Assembly (NCBI GenBank): GCA_031264395.1
Contig: JAISEB010000312.1
Span: 1-14,983 of the forward strand
DNA length: 14,983 nucleotides
Source: Treponema sp.
GTDB lineage: Bacteria > Spirochaetota > Spirochaetia > Treponematales > Breznakiellaceae
Direction of reading: 5' to 3'
The translations under genes and the position numbers were made by a program. Under the pieces are notes generated by a model. It was not told the origin of the DNA, did not search any database, and saw only the letters and a program-made list of their open reading frames with translations. Below, piece after piece: positions 9,501 to 14,865 of this stretch. Positions within the stretch are counted from its first letter, which is position 1, and each line of letters opens with the position of its first letter.

Positions 9501-10452
9501 CAAACTGGTGTACATCAAGGATACGGCGGATCGCTACTTCGCTAAAACCTATATCGCCGATTCCTTTACCCATCTCACCTACTTCACCCTCTCAAATTAT
9601 AATCCGGGCGGCCTCACGGATAGTGTCTTTTCCCTTTCCGGAAACGGCAATCCCTATTCCCGGACGCTTACGCTTTCCCCCGGCGCGTATCTCATAGCCC
9701 TTACCGGCGCGGGAGGCGGCGGGGGCGGCGGTATTGACGGAGTAGATGATCGGAACCGGCACGGCGGCGGCGGAGGCGACGGCGGCTGTATCTCCGAACT
9801 GGTCATTGTCACCGAAACTACTTCCGTAACCGTCTTCACCGGCCAGGGCGGTAACGGCTCCGCCGCTATTACCTGGGGCTTGTTTCAGGGGGCCGGAGGC
9901 GGCGGGGGCGGCAGCGGAACCTTCGTTTATACCCCGCTTGGCTATTTTCTCACCGCCGGAGGCGGTGGCGGAGGCGGCGGGGGCGGCGCCAATGACGGAG
10001 GGGGCGGAGGCGGAGGCGCCGGCGGCAGCGGCGGCGCGGGAGGAGCGGGCGGCAAAGGCGGCGATGACGGGATAGGCAGCATCGGAAGCGCGGGAGGCAA
10101 CGGCGGCGGCGCTCCGGTATCCTACACTGTTTTCCCCAACAACTTTTCATGGGGTTATAACGGCCAGGGACACGCGGGCGACGATGGCGGAAAAGACGGC
10201 GGTCCCGGTGCACCGGCCGCTTTCAAGAACCTTACCTATGACTTCTGGTCAAATACTAATGATGCCAACGGCCAGGGGGGCGACGGATCGCATTGGGAAA
10301 ATGGCAAGAACGGCGGACATGGCGGGAATAACCGGACCGCTGCCCGCGGCGGCGGCTCCCCCGGAGGAACCGGCGGTCTACCGTCCGACAGTCAACAGTC
10401 CGCCGGAACCAAAGGCGGCAACGGATCAATACAGATTCTCAGAGTTTTCTAA
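6532..10452 (+). CDS. Giant repeat lipoprotein with polyglycine C-terminal domain
   Basis: A 1306-residue exported lipoprotein, probably cell-surface. AAGGAG (6520-6525) is 6 bases before ATG 6532; ATG 6541 is an alternative. A signal peptide ends in FFQAC (Cys23), a relaxed lipobox of the kind seen in spirochaetes. Seven related beta-rich domains begin near residues 61, 197, 324, 455, 569, 685 and 796. Each runs from a [YL]-x-[LF]-x-x-[LI]P motif to a G-x-[FY]-x-[VI]-x-F-x-[IV]-x-x-DA[LV]T[KQ]I motif and a final F-x-x-G-x-[GA]-x-[IL]-[DN] strand. Domains 1-2 and 3-4 are duplicated pairs joined by acidic linkers. A spacer (about 900-1055) leads to a glycine-rich domain (about 1059-1300). Co-transcription with trb genes suggests an adhesin or mating-contact role; this is inferred. 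Confidence 0.9.
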   Translation: MNTMKRKASFFLVLMAALFFQACDMEYILPAINGGQNDAPLPLSPDEEERALEELKNTGHYLQLLHLPRGTLAEFISAVAVSDGGRTVAHLTNKTPVLIESESSYSNAYLPLAVSGEQEFTRTGQFYVAFTVNIDALTKIIVPLSSRVLVEFTGGHGILDIEKLVKEQEDVVIVDDDPESEEKIDEQIEDIINSGGYIKFVNLPRNISSIAFSNISVSSASVLAQGGNYQTIAVKKQTVTSDAYVPLTPRRAEKFSETGTFYTAFTITVDALTQITSGPNPGILVYYQDGAAEIDVANLPSGNQGTDPGGGDDTLDDFKKNERYLTLMNLPQGTLAEHISGLNINDGSRPVARSSGGAPLIEKVSVYSNAYLPLTTPGGQEFTRTGQFYVAFTVQVDALTKIVVTANHKVLVQFTEGRGVLDIEKLIKELNDVVVTDDDPEIDEQIDNIINSGGYIKFINLPWNVSKTSFTNVTVSSSSIIARCSDYEAIAVKRNVVTSEAYVPLAPVRSSRFTETGSFLITFSINADALTQIIVDSSNAILCTFQDGAGEIDIINIPPPPGTPPKLPHCLTIYGIPPTAQPSNFSDVLIYNSSGIAAKCPDYTKITIQPFDGQYAAIIPLVYDNNRAFNGQDFADSGILIVAFTFVNDAVQSVVITPKHNLLVEFSTGSGIVNINDTPAIPHNYFTISGLPPNTQELNISDVFIWDQSGKIGKCEDYNLVLLESTDTSSTLKIPLMYTEVDKIFEETGHYYVSFDLNIDALTRILAADTNKALVTFAAGNGILDAGTLTTLPVPYLTIIGLPYNTARGNFADVFAYNAVGKVAKCADYQEIIITKNSNSASAMIPLVYNDNSKEYFRDSGEFVVTYTINVDINTQIIKTRDDAQPALFTDGSAEINLSFDRGYFSGGLLNPNDTTPPVIARGTIFEINGSYAQIKTNTPVSTITVQKTSLVYIYAGQNNGSIEFEYSTAAPVFNAEKNGYYLENKRALYKLVYIKDTADRYFAKTYIADSFTHLTYFTLSNYNPGGLTDSVFSLSGNGNPYSRTLTLSPGAYLIALTGAGGGGGGGIDGVDDRNRHGGGGGDGGCISELVIVTETTSVTVFTGQGGNGSAAITWGLFQGAGGGGGGSGTFVYTPLGYFLTAGGGGGGGGGGANDGGGGGGGAGGSGGAGGAGGKGGDDGIGSIGSAGGNGGGAPVSYTVFPNNFSWGYNGQGHAGDDGGKDGGPGAPAAFKNLTYDFWSNTNDANGQGGDGSHWENGKNGGHGGNNRTAARGGGSPGGTGGLPSDSQQSAGTKGGNGSIQILRVF
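6712..8220 (+). repeat. Tandem duplication of a two-domain unit in the lipoprotein gene
   Basis: Two direct copies of about 750-790 bases: 6712-7500 and 7501-8220. The best-preserved segment is 6883-6927 versus 7669-7713, 45 bases with 2 mismatches, offset by 786 bases. At protein level, both copies show SNAYLPL, then QEFTRTGQFYVAFTV, an acidic DDDPE linker, and IINSGGYIKF. The copies have diverged unevenly, so the duplication is old but some segments may still be homogenised by recombination. Confidence 0.85.
9706..10440 (+). repeat. Glycine-codon-rich low-complexity tract (polyglycine domain)
   Basis: This GGC/GGA-rich tract encodes residues of about 1059-1303 of the lipoprotein. Runs such as GAGGGGGGG and AGGGGGGGGGG alternate with short beta strands (ISELVIVTETTSVTVFTGQGG and similar). 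This looks like the bacterial glycine-rich domain found in some phage tail and surface proteins, where glycine strands pack as polyglycine-II helices between beta strands. Codons vary (ggc, gga, ggg, ggt), so it is not a pure microsatellite, but slippage changing its length is possible. Confidence 0.8.
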
Positions 10453-10493
10453 TCCTTCCCGGTAAAATATTTTTTCTATCCTCTAAGACGCAC

Positions 10494-10530
10494 AGCCGTT
10501 CCCGGAATACCCCGGGAACGGCTTTTTTTT
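10494..10530 (+). terminator. Strong intrinsic terminator ending the trb-lipoprotein unit
   Basis: An 11-bp perfect stem (GCCGTTCCCGG at 10495-10505 with CCGGGAACGGC at 10512-10522), extended by an A-T pair, has a 6-base loop and is followed by eight T residues (10523-10530). It lies 41 bases after the lipoprotein stop. No comparable structure was seen between 246 and here, so trbJ through the lipoprotein could be one transcript. Confidence 0.95.
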
Positions 10531-10568
10531 ATTTCCTCCCAAGGGTAAGAGCTTTTATTTTTAATGGG

Positions 10569-10588
10569 GAGTGTTACTAGTAACACTC
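10569..10588. promoter_or_regulatory. 20-bp perfect palindrome upstream of rep: candidate operator
   Basis: GAGTGTTACTAGTAACACTC is a perfect 20-bp palindrome ending 3 bases before the rep Shine-Dalgarno. As DNA it has the two-fold symmetry of a dimeric repressor site; as RNA it would fold into a hairpin beside the ribosome site. TTTAAT (10560-10565) just upstream resembles a -10 box, but no good -35 is visible. Its centre (TTAC-TA-GTAA) resembles the centre of the AT-rich palindrome at 11130-11151 (TTAC-AA-GTAA), which hints that one protein could bind both. Copy-control of rep is the likely role (inference). Confidence 0.6.
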
Positions 10589-10591
10589 TAA

Positions 10592-10599
10592 GGGAGGAG
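10592..10599 (+). promoter_or_regulatory. Strong Shine-Dalgarno that selects an ATT start for rep
   Basis: GGGAGGAG is the only good ribosome site near this gene. The in-frame codon at suitable distance is ATT at 10604; the first conventional start, GTG at 10628, lies 28 bases away without its own site. An in-frame TAA at 10589-10591 excludes any earlier start. Confidence 0.6.
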
Positions 10600-10603
10600 C
10601 GCC

Positions 10604-11716
10604 ATTTCAGAAAAGCAACAGACGGCCGTGCCGGAACAGGATTCCTCGCCGGCCTATTATGCCGTTATCCCCGCGGTTGTCCGTTACGACCGCACGCTGA
10701 CGCCAAACGCCAAGCTTTTATATGGCGAAATAACCGCCCTCTGCAACAAGCGGGGGTACTGCTGGGCCGGCAATGCCTATTTTGCCGATCTCTACGATAC
10801 CAGCGAACGATCAATCATCCGCTGGATCAACGCCCTCCAGGCGGCGGGTTATATCCAGGTCGGTTTTATCACGGTCCCCGGAAAAAACGCGGTTCAGAGC
10901 CGCCGTATCAGGCTTACGGATTTTCATACCGGGGCCGTTCCGAATGACGATCCTCCCGGAAGTCCTGTTCCGGATGATCACGGCCCGGAACGGGAGTCCG
11001 GGGAACCGCCTCCGGTAACGGCGGAAACCGGTTTACCGGGGGGTGGTGACAAAAATGTCACCACCTATGGACAAAATTGTCAGGAGGGGGTGACATTTTT
11101 GTCAGGGGGGGATGACAAAAATGTCATACATAATATTACAAGTAATATTATAAAAGATTCTTCTTCTTCCCCGGAGAAGCCGGATCAGGAACCGGATGGG
11201 GAAGAAGCGGAAAAACCGGTTTTTAAATCCAAAGAGGAACTCAAGGCCGCCTTCCACAAAATTAACCCGCATCTCATCTTTCATTCGGCCTTTTATGCTC
11301 AAGCCGCCGCGTTTCTGGCCTCCCATGATTTTTCCGATGATTATCTCATCTGGCTCTATGAATTTTGCCGTGCGCATGAACCAAAAAACCTTGCCGGTTT
11401 TTATTTTAAGCTTTTTTTCTCCGAACAGGCGGTGGAACTTTTTCTCAGAGCGCAGGAAGAACGCGCGCCCCCGGCGCCGGTTTCCTGTCCGGCTTGTGGA
11501 TGTAAACATAATCCCGGCCTGGATTGTCCCTGCTGCGGGCTTGGGCAATCCGCAACGCCGGAAACAATCATCCGGCACACCTTGTTCTGGAATCTTCCCG
11601 AGGAGAAGAAATCCTCTTTTGTCCGCCGGCAGGAGGAAATTCTGAATTCCGGACTCGACTTTCAAGTACGGGTCGAAAACCTTAACCGGCTCCGCCGTGA
11701 ATACGGACTTGCCTGA
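10604..11716 (+). CDS. Replication initiator-like HTH/zinc-ribbon protein
   Basis: Probable replication initiator of the element, 370 residues if started at the rare codon ATT 10604 (362 from GTG 10628). Residues about 18-100 form a winged-helix domain of the type found in phage and plasmid initiators: YYAVIPAVVRYDRTLTPNAK, then ANAYF-like spacing and SERSIIRWINALQAAGYI as recognition helix and wing. A polar linker (about 105-200) contains the iteron-encoded stretch (147-175, with DKNV twice) and a serine/acid-rich run. The C-terminal part has helical segments and a zinc-ribbon-like CPAC...CPCC (Cys295, 298, 308, 311). The layout recalls lambda O: DNA-binding N-terminus, origin repeats in the gene, partner-binding C-terminus. 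No rolling-circle Rep motifs are seen. A transcription regulator is the alternative. Confidence 0.75.
   Translation: MSEKQQTAVPEQDSSPAYYAVIPAVVRYDRTLTPNAKLLYGEITALCNKRGYCWAGNAYFADLYDTSERSIIRWINALQAAGYIQVGFITVPGKNAVQSRRIRLTDFHTGAVPNDDPPGSPVPDDHGPERESGEPPPVTAETGLPGGGDKNVTTYGQNCQEGVTFLSGGDDKNVIHNITSNIIKDSSSSPEKPDQEPDGEEAEKPVFKSKEELKAAFHKINPHLIFHSAFYAQAAAFLASHDFSDDYLIWLYEFCRAHEPKNLAGFYFKLFFSEQAVELFLRAQEERAPPAPVSCPACGCKHNPGLDCPCCGLGQSATPETIIRHTLFWNLPEEKKSSFVRRQEEILNSGLDFQVRVENLNRLRREYGLA
11042..11127 (+). repeat. Four 22-bp-spaced iterons (probable replication origin)
   Basis: Four related dyad elements: TGACAAAAATGTCA at 11047-11060, GGACAAAATTGTCA at 11069-11082, TGACATTTTTGTCA (inverse) at 11091-11104, and TGACAAAAATGTCA at 11113-11126. 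The GAC of each falls at 11048, 11070, 11092 and 11114, an exact 22-bp period, about two helical turns. G-rich spacers separate the last three. The first is the centre of a larger inverted repeat (GGTGGTGACA / TGTCACCACC, 11042-11051 and 11056-11065). Since 22 is not a multiple of three, copies are read in different codon phases. This is typical of initiator-binding iterons. Confidence 0.85.
11127..11157. other. AT-rich palindromic stretch next to the iterons: candidate unwinding element
   Basis: Directly after the last iteron lies an AT-rich run with a perfect inverted repeat: ATAATATTAC (11130-11139), AA, GTAATATTAT (11142-11151), followed by AAAAG. In a gene that is otherwise GC-rich this is a sharp drop. 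Iteron origins commonly have an AT-rich duplex-unwinding element beside the iteron array, and the position fits. The encoded peptide (HNITSNIIKD) gives no reason for this base composition. Confidence 0.6.
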
Positions 11717-12151
11717 ATGGTAACCGTCACCATCCCGGATAAAAACAGTTTCTACTCTCTTTATGCCGATGGGCCATTTAGACAAAAAAAATATATCAGG
11801 GAAGCGGGACATACCCTCATTTCTTTTGACCGGGACGCGGTGGTGTTTCTTTACTACACCTACCCCACCCACCGGGAGGCTTGCGCCGTCAGAAACACTT
11901 CGTCAGGTTCCCTGCTGCTCCCCGGTCTTTCAAAACAGGTCTCCCTGCTTTTCTCCGTCCATGCTTCCAGGGTTGACAAGCTACGCCGGGCCGTTGCGTT
12001 CCTCAACGCCAACGCCGGAGGCGCGTATTCCTGGAACGACGGATTTTACATTCGTCTTGGTTTCATTCTCTCTTTGCGGGGGAAAATCAATTATCCCGCT
12101 CTTCGTAAACTCACCGGTGATACGGCCGGGAATAGGATAAATTATTTTTAA
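11717..12151 (+). CDS. Hypothetical protein between rep and topB
   Basis: A 144-residue protein of unknown family. Its ATG follows the rep stop with no gap and no clear ribosome site, so translation is probably coupled to rep. It is a soluble alpha/beta-looking protein without signal peptide: early strands (MVTVTIPDKNSFYSLYADG), a basic, aromatic middle (AVVFLYYTYPTHREA), and a C-terminal part with RVDKLRRAVAFLNANAGGAYSWNDGFYIRLGFIL. The stop overlaps the topB ribosome site. Its place between the initiator and a topoisomerase suggests a part in replication or maintenance; nothing in the sequence proves it. Confidence 0.75.
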   Translation: MVTVTIPDKNSFYSLYADGPFRQKKYIREAGHTLISFDRDAVVFLYYTYPTHREACAVRNTSSGSLLLPGLSKQVSLLFSVHASRVDKLRRAVAFLNANAGGAYSWNDGFYIRLGFILSLRGKINYPALRKLTGDTAGNRINYF

Positions 12152-12161
12152 GGAGTTTATC

Positions 12162-14222
12162 ATGTTTATTCTTGCGGAAAAACCTTCGGTGGCCGCAGCC
12201 TTTGCCCAGGCGCTTGGCGTCGAAAAAAAAGGCGGCTGTTGGGAAAATAACGAACATTGCGTTGTCAATGCCCTGGGCCATCTTCTGGAAAATTACGCCC
12301 CCGAGGATTACGAGCCGTCATTAAAAAAATGGTCGCTTGATACGCTCCCCTTCATCCCCGGCACGATCAGGTTCAAGGCCGTGGAAAACACGAAAGCCCA
12401 GCTTGACCTGGTGCAAAAATGTTTCGTCCGGCACATGGACGATCCCTTCCTCCTGGCCACCGATGCCGAGCGGGAAGGAGAGCTCATCGGCGCGGAAATT
12501 CTTGAGTACGCCGGATTTCGCAATTACCAAACCGCCCGCCGCTTCTGGGTCTCCGCGGCCCTTACCGGTGAGGTTATCCGGGAAGGCATTAAAAACGCTA
12601 AACCCCTGGCTGATTACGTTTCCTACAAAGATCAGGGCTATGCCCGCCAGGCCGCCGACTGGCTTGTCGGCATGAACATCACCCGCCTCATTTCCCTGAA
12701 ATCCGGAAAGACCCTGCACTTTGGCCGTGTCCAGACCGCCGTCCTGGCCGCCGTGTATGAGCGGGAACAGGGGATCAAAAACTTCAAACCCGAATCCTAT
12801 GTTGAGGTTACCGCAGTACTGGATACCGGCAAGCCCCTTCCCCTGAAACTCCGCAATCCGGACAATGAGGAATTCCCCGCCCGGTTTCCCGCGGGCGCCC
12901 CTATCCTCTCCGAAATAGCGGCCCGGAAAACATCCATGACTTCCGGGAAAATTACCGATCTCAAAAAAGACAAAAAAATTATTCATCCTCCCCAGCTTCT
13001 AAACCTTACCGCCCTCCAGAAAGAGGCCAATAAGAAATTTTCCTACTCTCCGGAGCAGACCCTCTCCATTGCCCAGGCTCTGTATGAAAAGCACAAATGT
13101 TTATCCTACCCCCGTACCCCTTCCAGGGTTATGGGAGACGAAAATGTGGAATTGGTGAAGGACATCTTTAACCGGCTTTCCGATTATTATTCCGAATGGT
13201 CAACCGGCTCCGATCCCGCCCTTGTCTCTCAGGATAACAAGCGGGTCTTCAATTCCGCCGAACTCGAAGACCACCACGCCCTCATTCCCCTGGCCCCGCT
13301 TAGTGCGGCCGCGCCGGAAGAAGAAAACGTCTTTAGCCTGGTCCTCAAACAATTTTTTAACGTCTTTAAACCCGATTATATCTATAATGCCGTAACTATC
13401 ACCGCGGACATTAAAGGATATGCCTTCTTTGGAAATGCCGTTGAGATGGTTCAACCGGGCTGGAAAGACACGGGGGATGAGGACGGGGATGATGATAAAA
13501 AAGAGGAAAAAGACCCGGACTTTGATCCTGATATAACAATCAATGCTGAATATCCTGTTTCTTCAATCACCGCGGCGGAAAAGTTTACCGAACCTAAAAA
13601 ACATTATACCTTTGCGTCCCTCCTTCAGCTTATGGAGAACCCCCGCGGTGGGGACGGAAAACGCCTGGCGGGCCTGGGAACCCCGGCGACCCGCGGGAAT
13701 ATCCTCAAAAAACTTTTTGACCGCGGATACCTTTTTTTAAAAGGGAAACATATTCTTGTCTCCGAAGACGGCATTTTCCTGGTGGAGAATATCAAAAAAA
13801 ATGAACTGCTGGCTAATTTTATTTCGCTTCCCGAAACTACCAGGTGGGAAGAAGAACTTCATCAGGATACGGAAAAATTCTTGCGGGATATTAAAAGTTT
13901 TTTACAAACCGCCGTTTCCGGCACTTCTATGGAAATGTACCAGGCCCAGCGCAAAAGCCTGGGCAAGTGCCCGCTTTGCGGCGGGGAAGTCTTTGAGGGC
14001 AAGAGAAATTATTATTGCGCCGCCTACAAAGAAGGCTGTCATTTTGTCATCTGGAAAGAAATCTGCCAGGCGTCTCTCGGAGCCCCCGATGCCGAGGCGC
14101 TCCTCTCCGGGAAAGATACCAAACTTAAAAAATGTAAAAGCAAGGCGGGAAAGGATTTTCAGGCCCGTTTCTTTTTAAAGGATGGAAAAGTTGAAATGCG
14201 CTTCGAGGACCGGAAAAAATAA
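12162..14222 (+). CDS. topB: DNA topoisomerase III (type IA)
   Basis: Type IA topoisomerase of 686 residues, which passes single strands to decatenate replicating DNA; conjugative elements often carry their own copy (for example TraE of RP4). AAGGAG (12150-12155) is 6 bases before the ATG. The Toprim domain begins MFILAEKPS (catalytic Glu6) and has DAEREGELIG at 101-110, where the second Asp of the usual DxDxE is Glu103. Then come core motifs such as GYARQAADWLVGMNITR and HFGRVQTAVL. The active-site Tyr316 lies in CLSYPRTPSR, and the late core has GLGTPATRGNILKKL. The C-terminus has one zinc-finger module (Cys603, 606, 619, 626). An acidic insertion (GDEDGDDDKKEEKD) lies at about 441-454. It looks full length and active. 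Confidence 0.95.
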   Translation: MFILAEKPSVAAAFAQALGVEKKGGCWENNEHCVVNALGHLLENYAPEDYEPSLKKWSLDTLPFIPGTIRFKAVENTKAQLDLVQKCFVRHMDDPFLLATDAEREGELIGAEILEYAGFRNYQTARRFWVSAALTGEVIREGIKNAKPLADYVSYKDQGYARQAADWLVGMNITRLISLKSGKTLHFGRVQTAVLAAVYEREQGIKNFKPESYVEVTAVLDTGKPLPLKLRNPDNEEFPARFPAGAPILSEIAARKTSMTSGKITDLKKDKKIIHPPQLLNLTALQKEANKKFSYSPEQTLSIAQALYEKHKCLSYPRTPSRVMGDENVELVKDIFNRLSDYYSEWSTGSDPALVSQDNKRVFNSAELEDHHALIPLAPLSAAAPEEENVFSLVLKQFFNVFKPDYIYNAVTITADIKGYAFFGNAVEMVQPGWKDTGDEDGDDDKKEEKDPDFDPDITINAEYPVSSITAAEKFTEPKKHYTFASLLQLMENPRGGDGKRLAGLGTPATRGNILKKLFDRGYLFLKGKHILVSEDGIFLVENIKKNELLANFISLPETTRWEEELHQDTEKFLRDIKSFLQTAVSGTSMEMYQAQRKSLGKCPLCGGEVFEGKRNYYCAAYKEGCHFVIWKEICQASLGAPDAEALLSGKDTKLKKCKSKAGKDFQARFFLKDGKVEMRFEDRKK

Positions 14223-14240
14223 TTCTCCCGGAGCATACAA

Positions 14241-14579
14241 ATGAATTTTTTTGATGATTATCTTGATGAGATTATAAGAAAAAAGCGGCGTCAAATTGAA
14301 AAGCAGTCTGACCCGGATCTTATCGAGGCGCAAAAAATATTGGATAACAAATTTCCGGGGGCTGAATACGATGAGGCCATGCTGGAACTCATTCAAAAAA
14401 AGAAAAACGCCGGGCGCTTCAAAAAATGGATGGTGATAGTCTTGATCAAATTTATCTGCTTTGCCGGCCTTTTTTTCTGGATTGTTACCGGTACATTCAA
14501 CTTCTCTCTTGCTGATTATTTAACTATCGCCATTGGCGCAGTCGCCTTTGCGGTGTTGCCGTTGCGCAGGATTTTTTGA
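14241..14579 (+). CDS. Small two-helix membrane protein, function unknown
   Basis: A 112-residue protein beginning 18 bases after topB, with a weak CGGAG upstream (about 14227-14231). The first ~58 residues are soluble and highly charged, with a helical run (DEIIRKKRRQIEKQSDPDLI and IQKKKNAGRFKK). Two hydrophobic segments follow at about 62-82 and 88-106, ending in LRRIF. It looks like an inner-membrane protein with a cytoplasmic N-terminal helix. No family recognised; co-transcription with topB is likely from the spacing. Confidence 0.7.
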   Translation: MNFFDDYLDEIIRKKRRQIEKQSDPDLIEAQKILDNKFPGAEYDEAMLELIQKKKNAGRFKKWMVIVLIKFICFAGLFFWIVTGTFNFSLADYLTIAIGAVAFAVLPLRRIF

Positions 14580-14649
14580 AAAAGAACATTCCGGGGAGAG
14601 GGAAACAAAAAAGATAGCCGATATGGTTTTTTCAGGAGGATAAATTTAA

Positions 14650-14865
14650 ATGAAGAAAGCATGGAAAGCGGTGTGGAATATTTTAGAGATAATGAGCGTT
14701 CTGGCAATTTTGACCGGCGCATATATATCAATACGGCATCCGGCAAACGCAAGGATCATATTACCGGTAATAAATGTTCTTGGAATATTGCTTATCCTTG
14801 GAAGACTAAAAAAACAATTAGACAATCTTTACGAGAAGGAACATCAGGGAAAAGATAAATCATGA
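14650..14865 (+). CDS. Small two-helix membrane protein, function unknown
   Basis: A 71-residue protein with a good ribosome site (AGGAGGA, 14634-14640) 9 bases before ATG. Two hydrophobic segments, about residues 8-27 (VWNILEIMSVLAILTGAYIS) and 36-51 (IILPVINVLGILLILG), are followed by a charged tail (LKKQLDNLYEKEHQGKDKS). The TGA overlaps the methylase start (ATGA). The region is AT-rich compared with topB and the trb operon, suggesting that it belongs with the following methylase as cargo. It does not match a toxin family I can name with confidence. Confidence 0.65.
   Translation: MKKAWKAVWNILEIMSVLAILTGAYISIRHPANARIILPVINVLGILLILGRLKKQLDNLYEKEHQGKDKS

Noticed and set aside
9654..10213. 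Proline/arginine-rich - strand frames opposite the glycine tract
   Set aside because: They are direct consequences of GGC/GGA codons on the + strand read in reverse (CCG, CGC, TCC).
10564..10947. 127-codon + strand frame starting with ATG just before the rep palindrome
   Set aside because: Out of frame with rep and overlapping it for over 300 bases; the product is arginine-rich and shows no domain, while the rep frame has clear winged-helix motifs. The start has no good ribosome site.
11042..11127. CRISPR-like array of short spaced repeats
   Set aside because: The repeats are 14 bp with 8-bp G-rich spacers, too short for CRISPR, lie inside a coding frame, and have no cas genes nearby.
11131..11139. 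TAATATTAC, identical to the nick-site nonanucleotide of geminivirus-type rolling-circle origins
   Set aside because: Here it forms the stem, not the loop, of a palindrome, and the adjacent protein has a winged helix and zinc ribbon, without the HUH and YxxK motifs of rolling-circle Rep proteins. Chance in an AT-rich stretch is the simpler reading.
11102..11872. 256-codon open frame on the - strand across rep
   Set aside because: It overlaps the well-supported rep and the start of the next gene; no ribosome site or familiar motif, so it is treated as a shadow frame.
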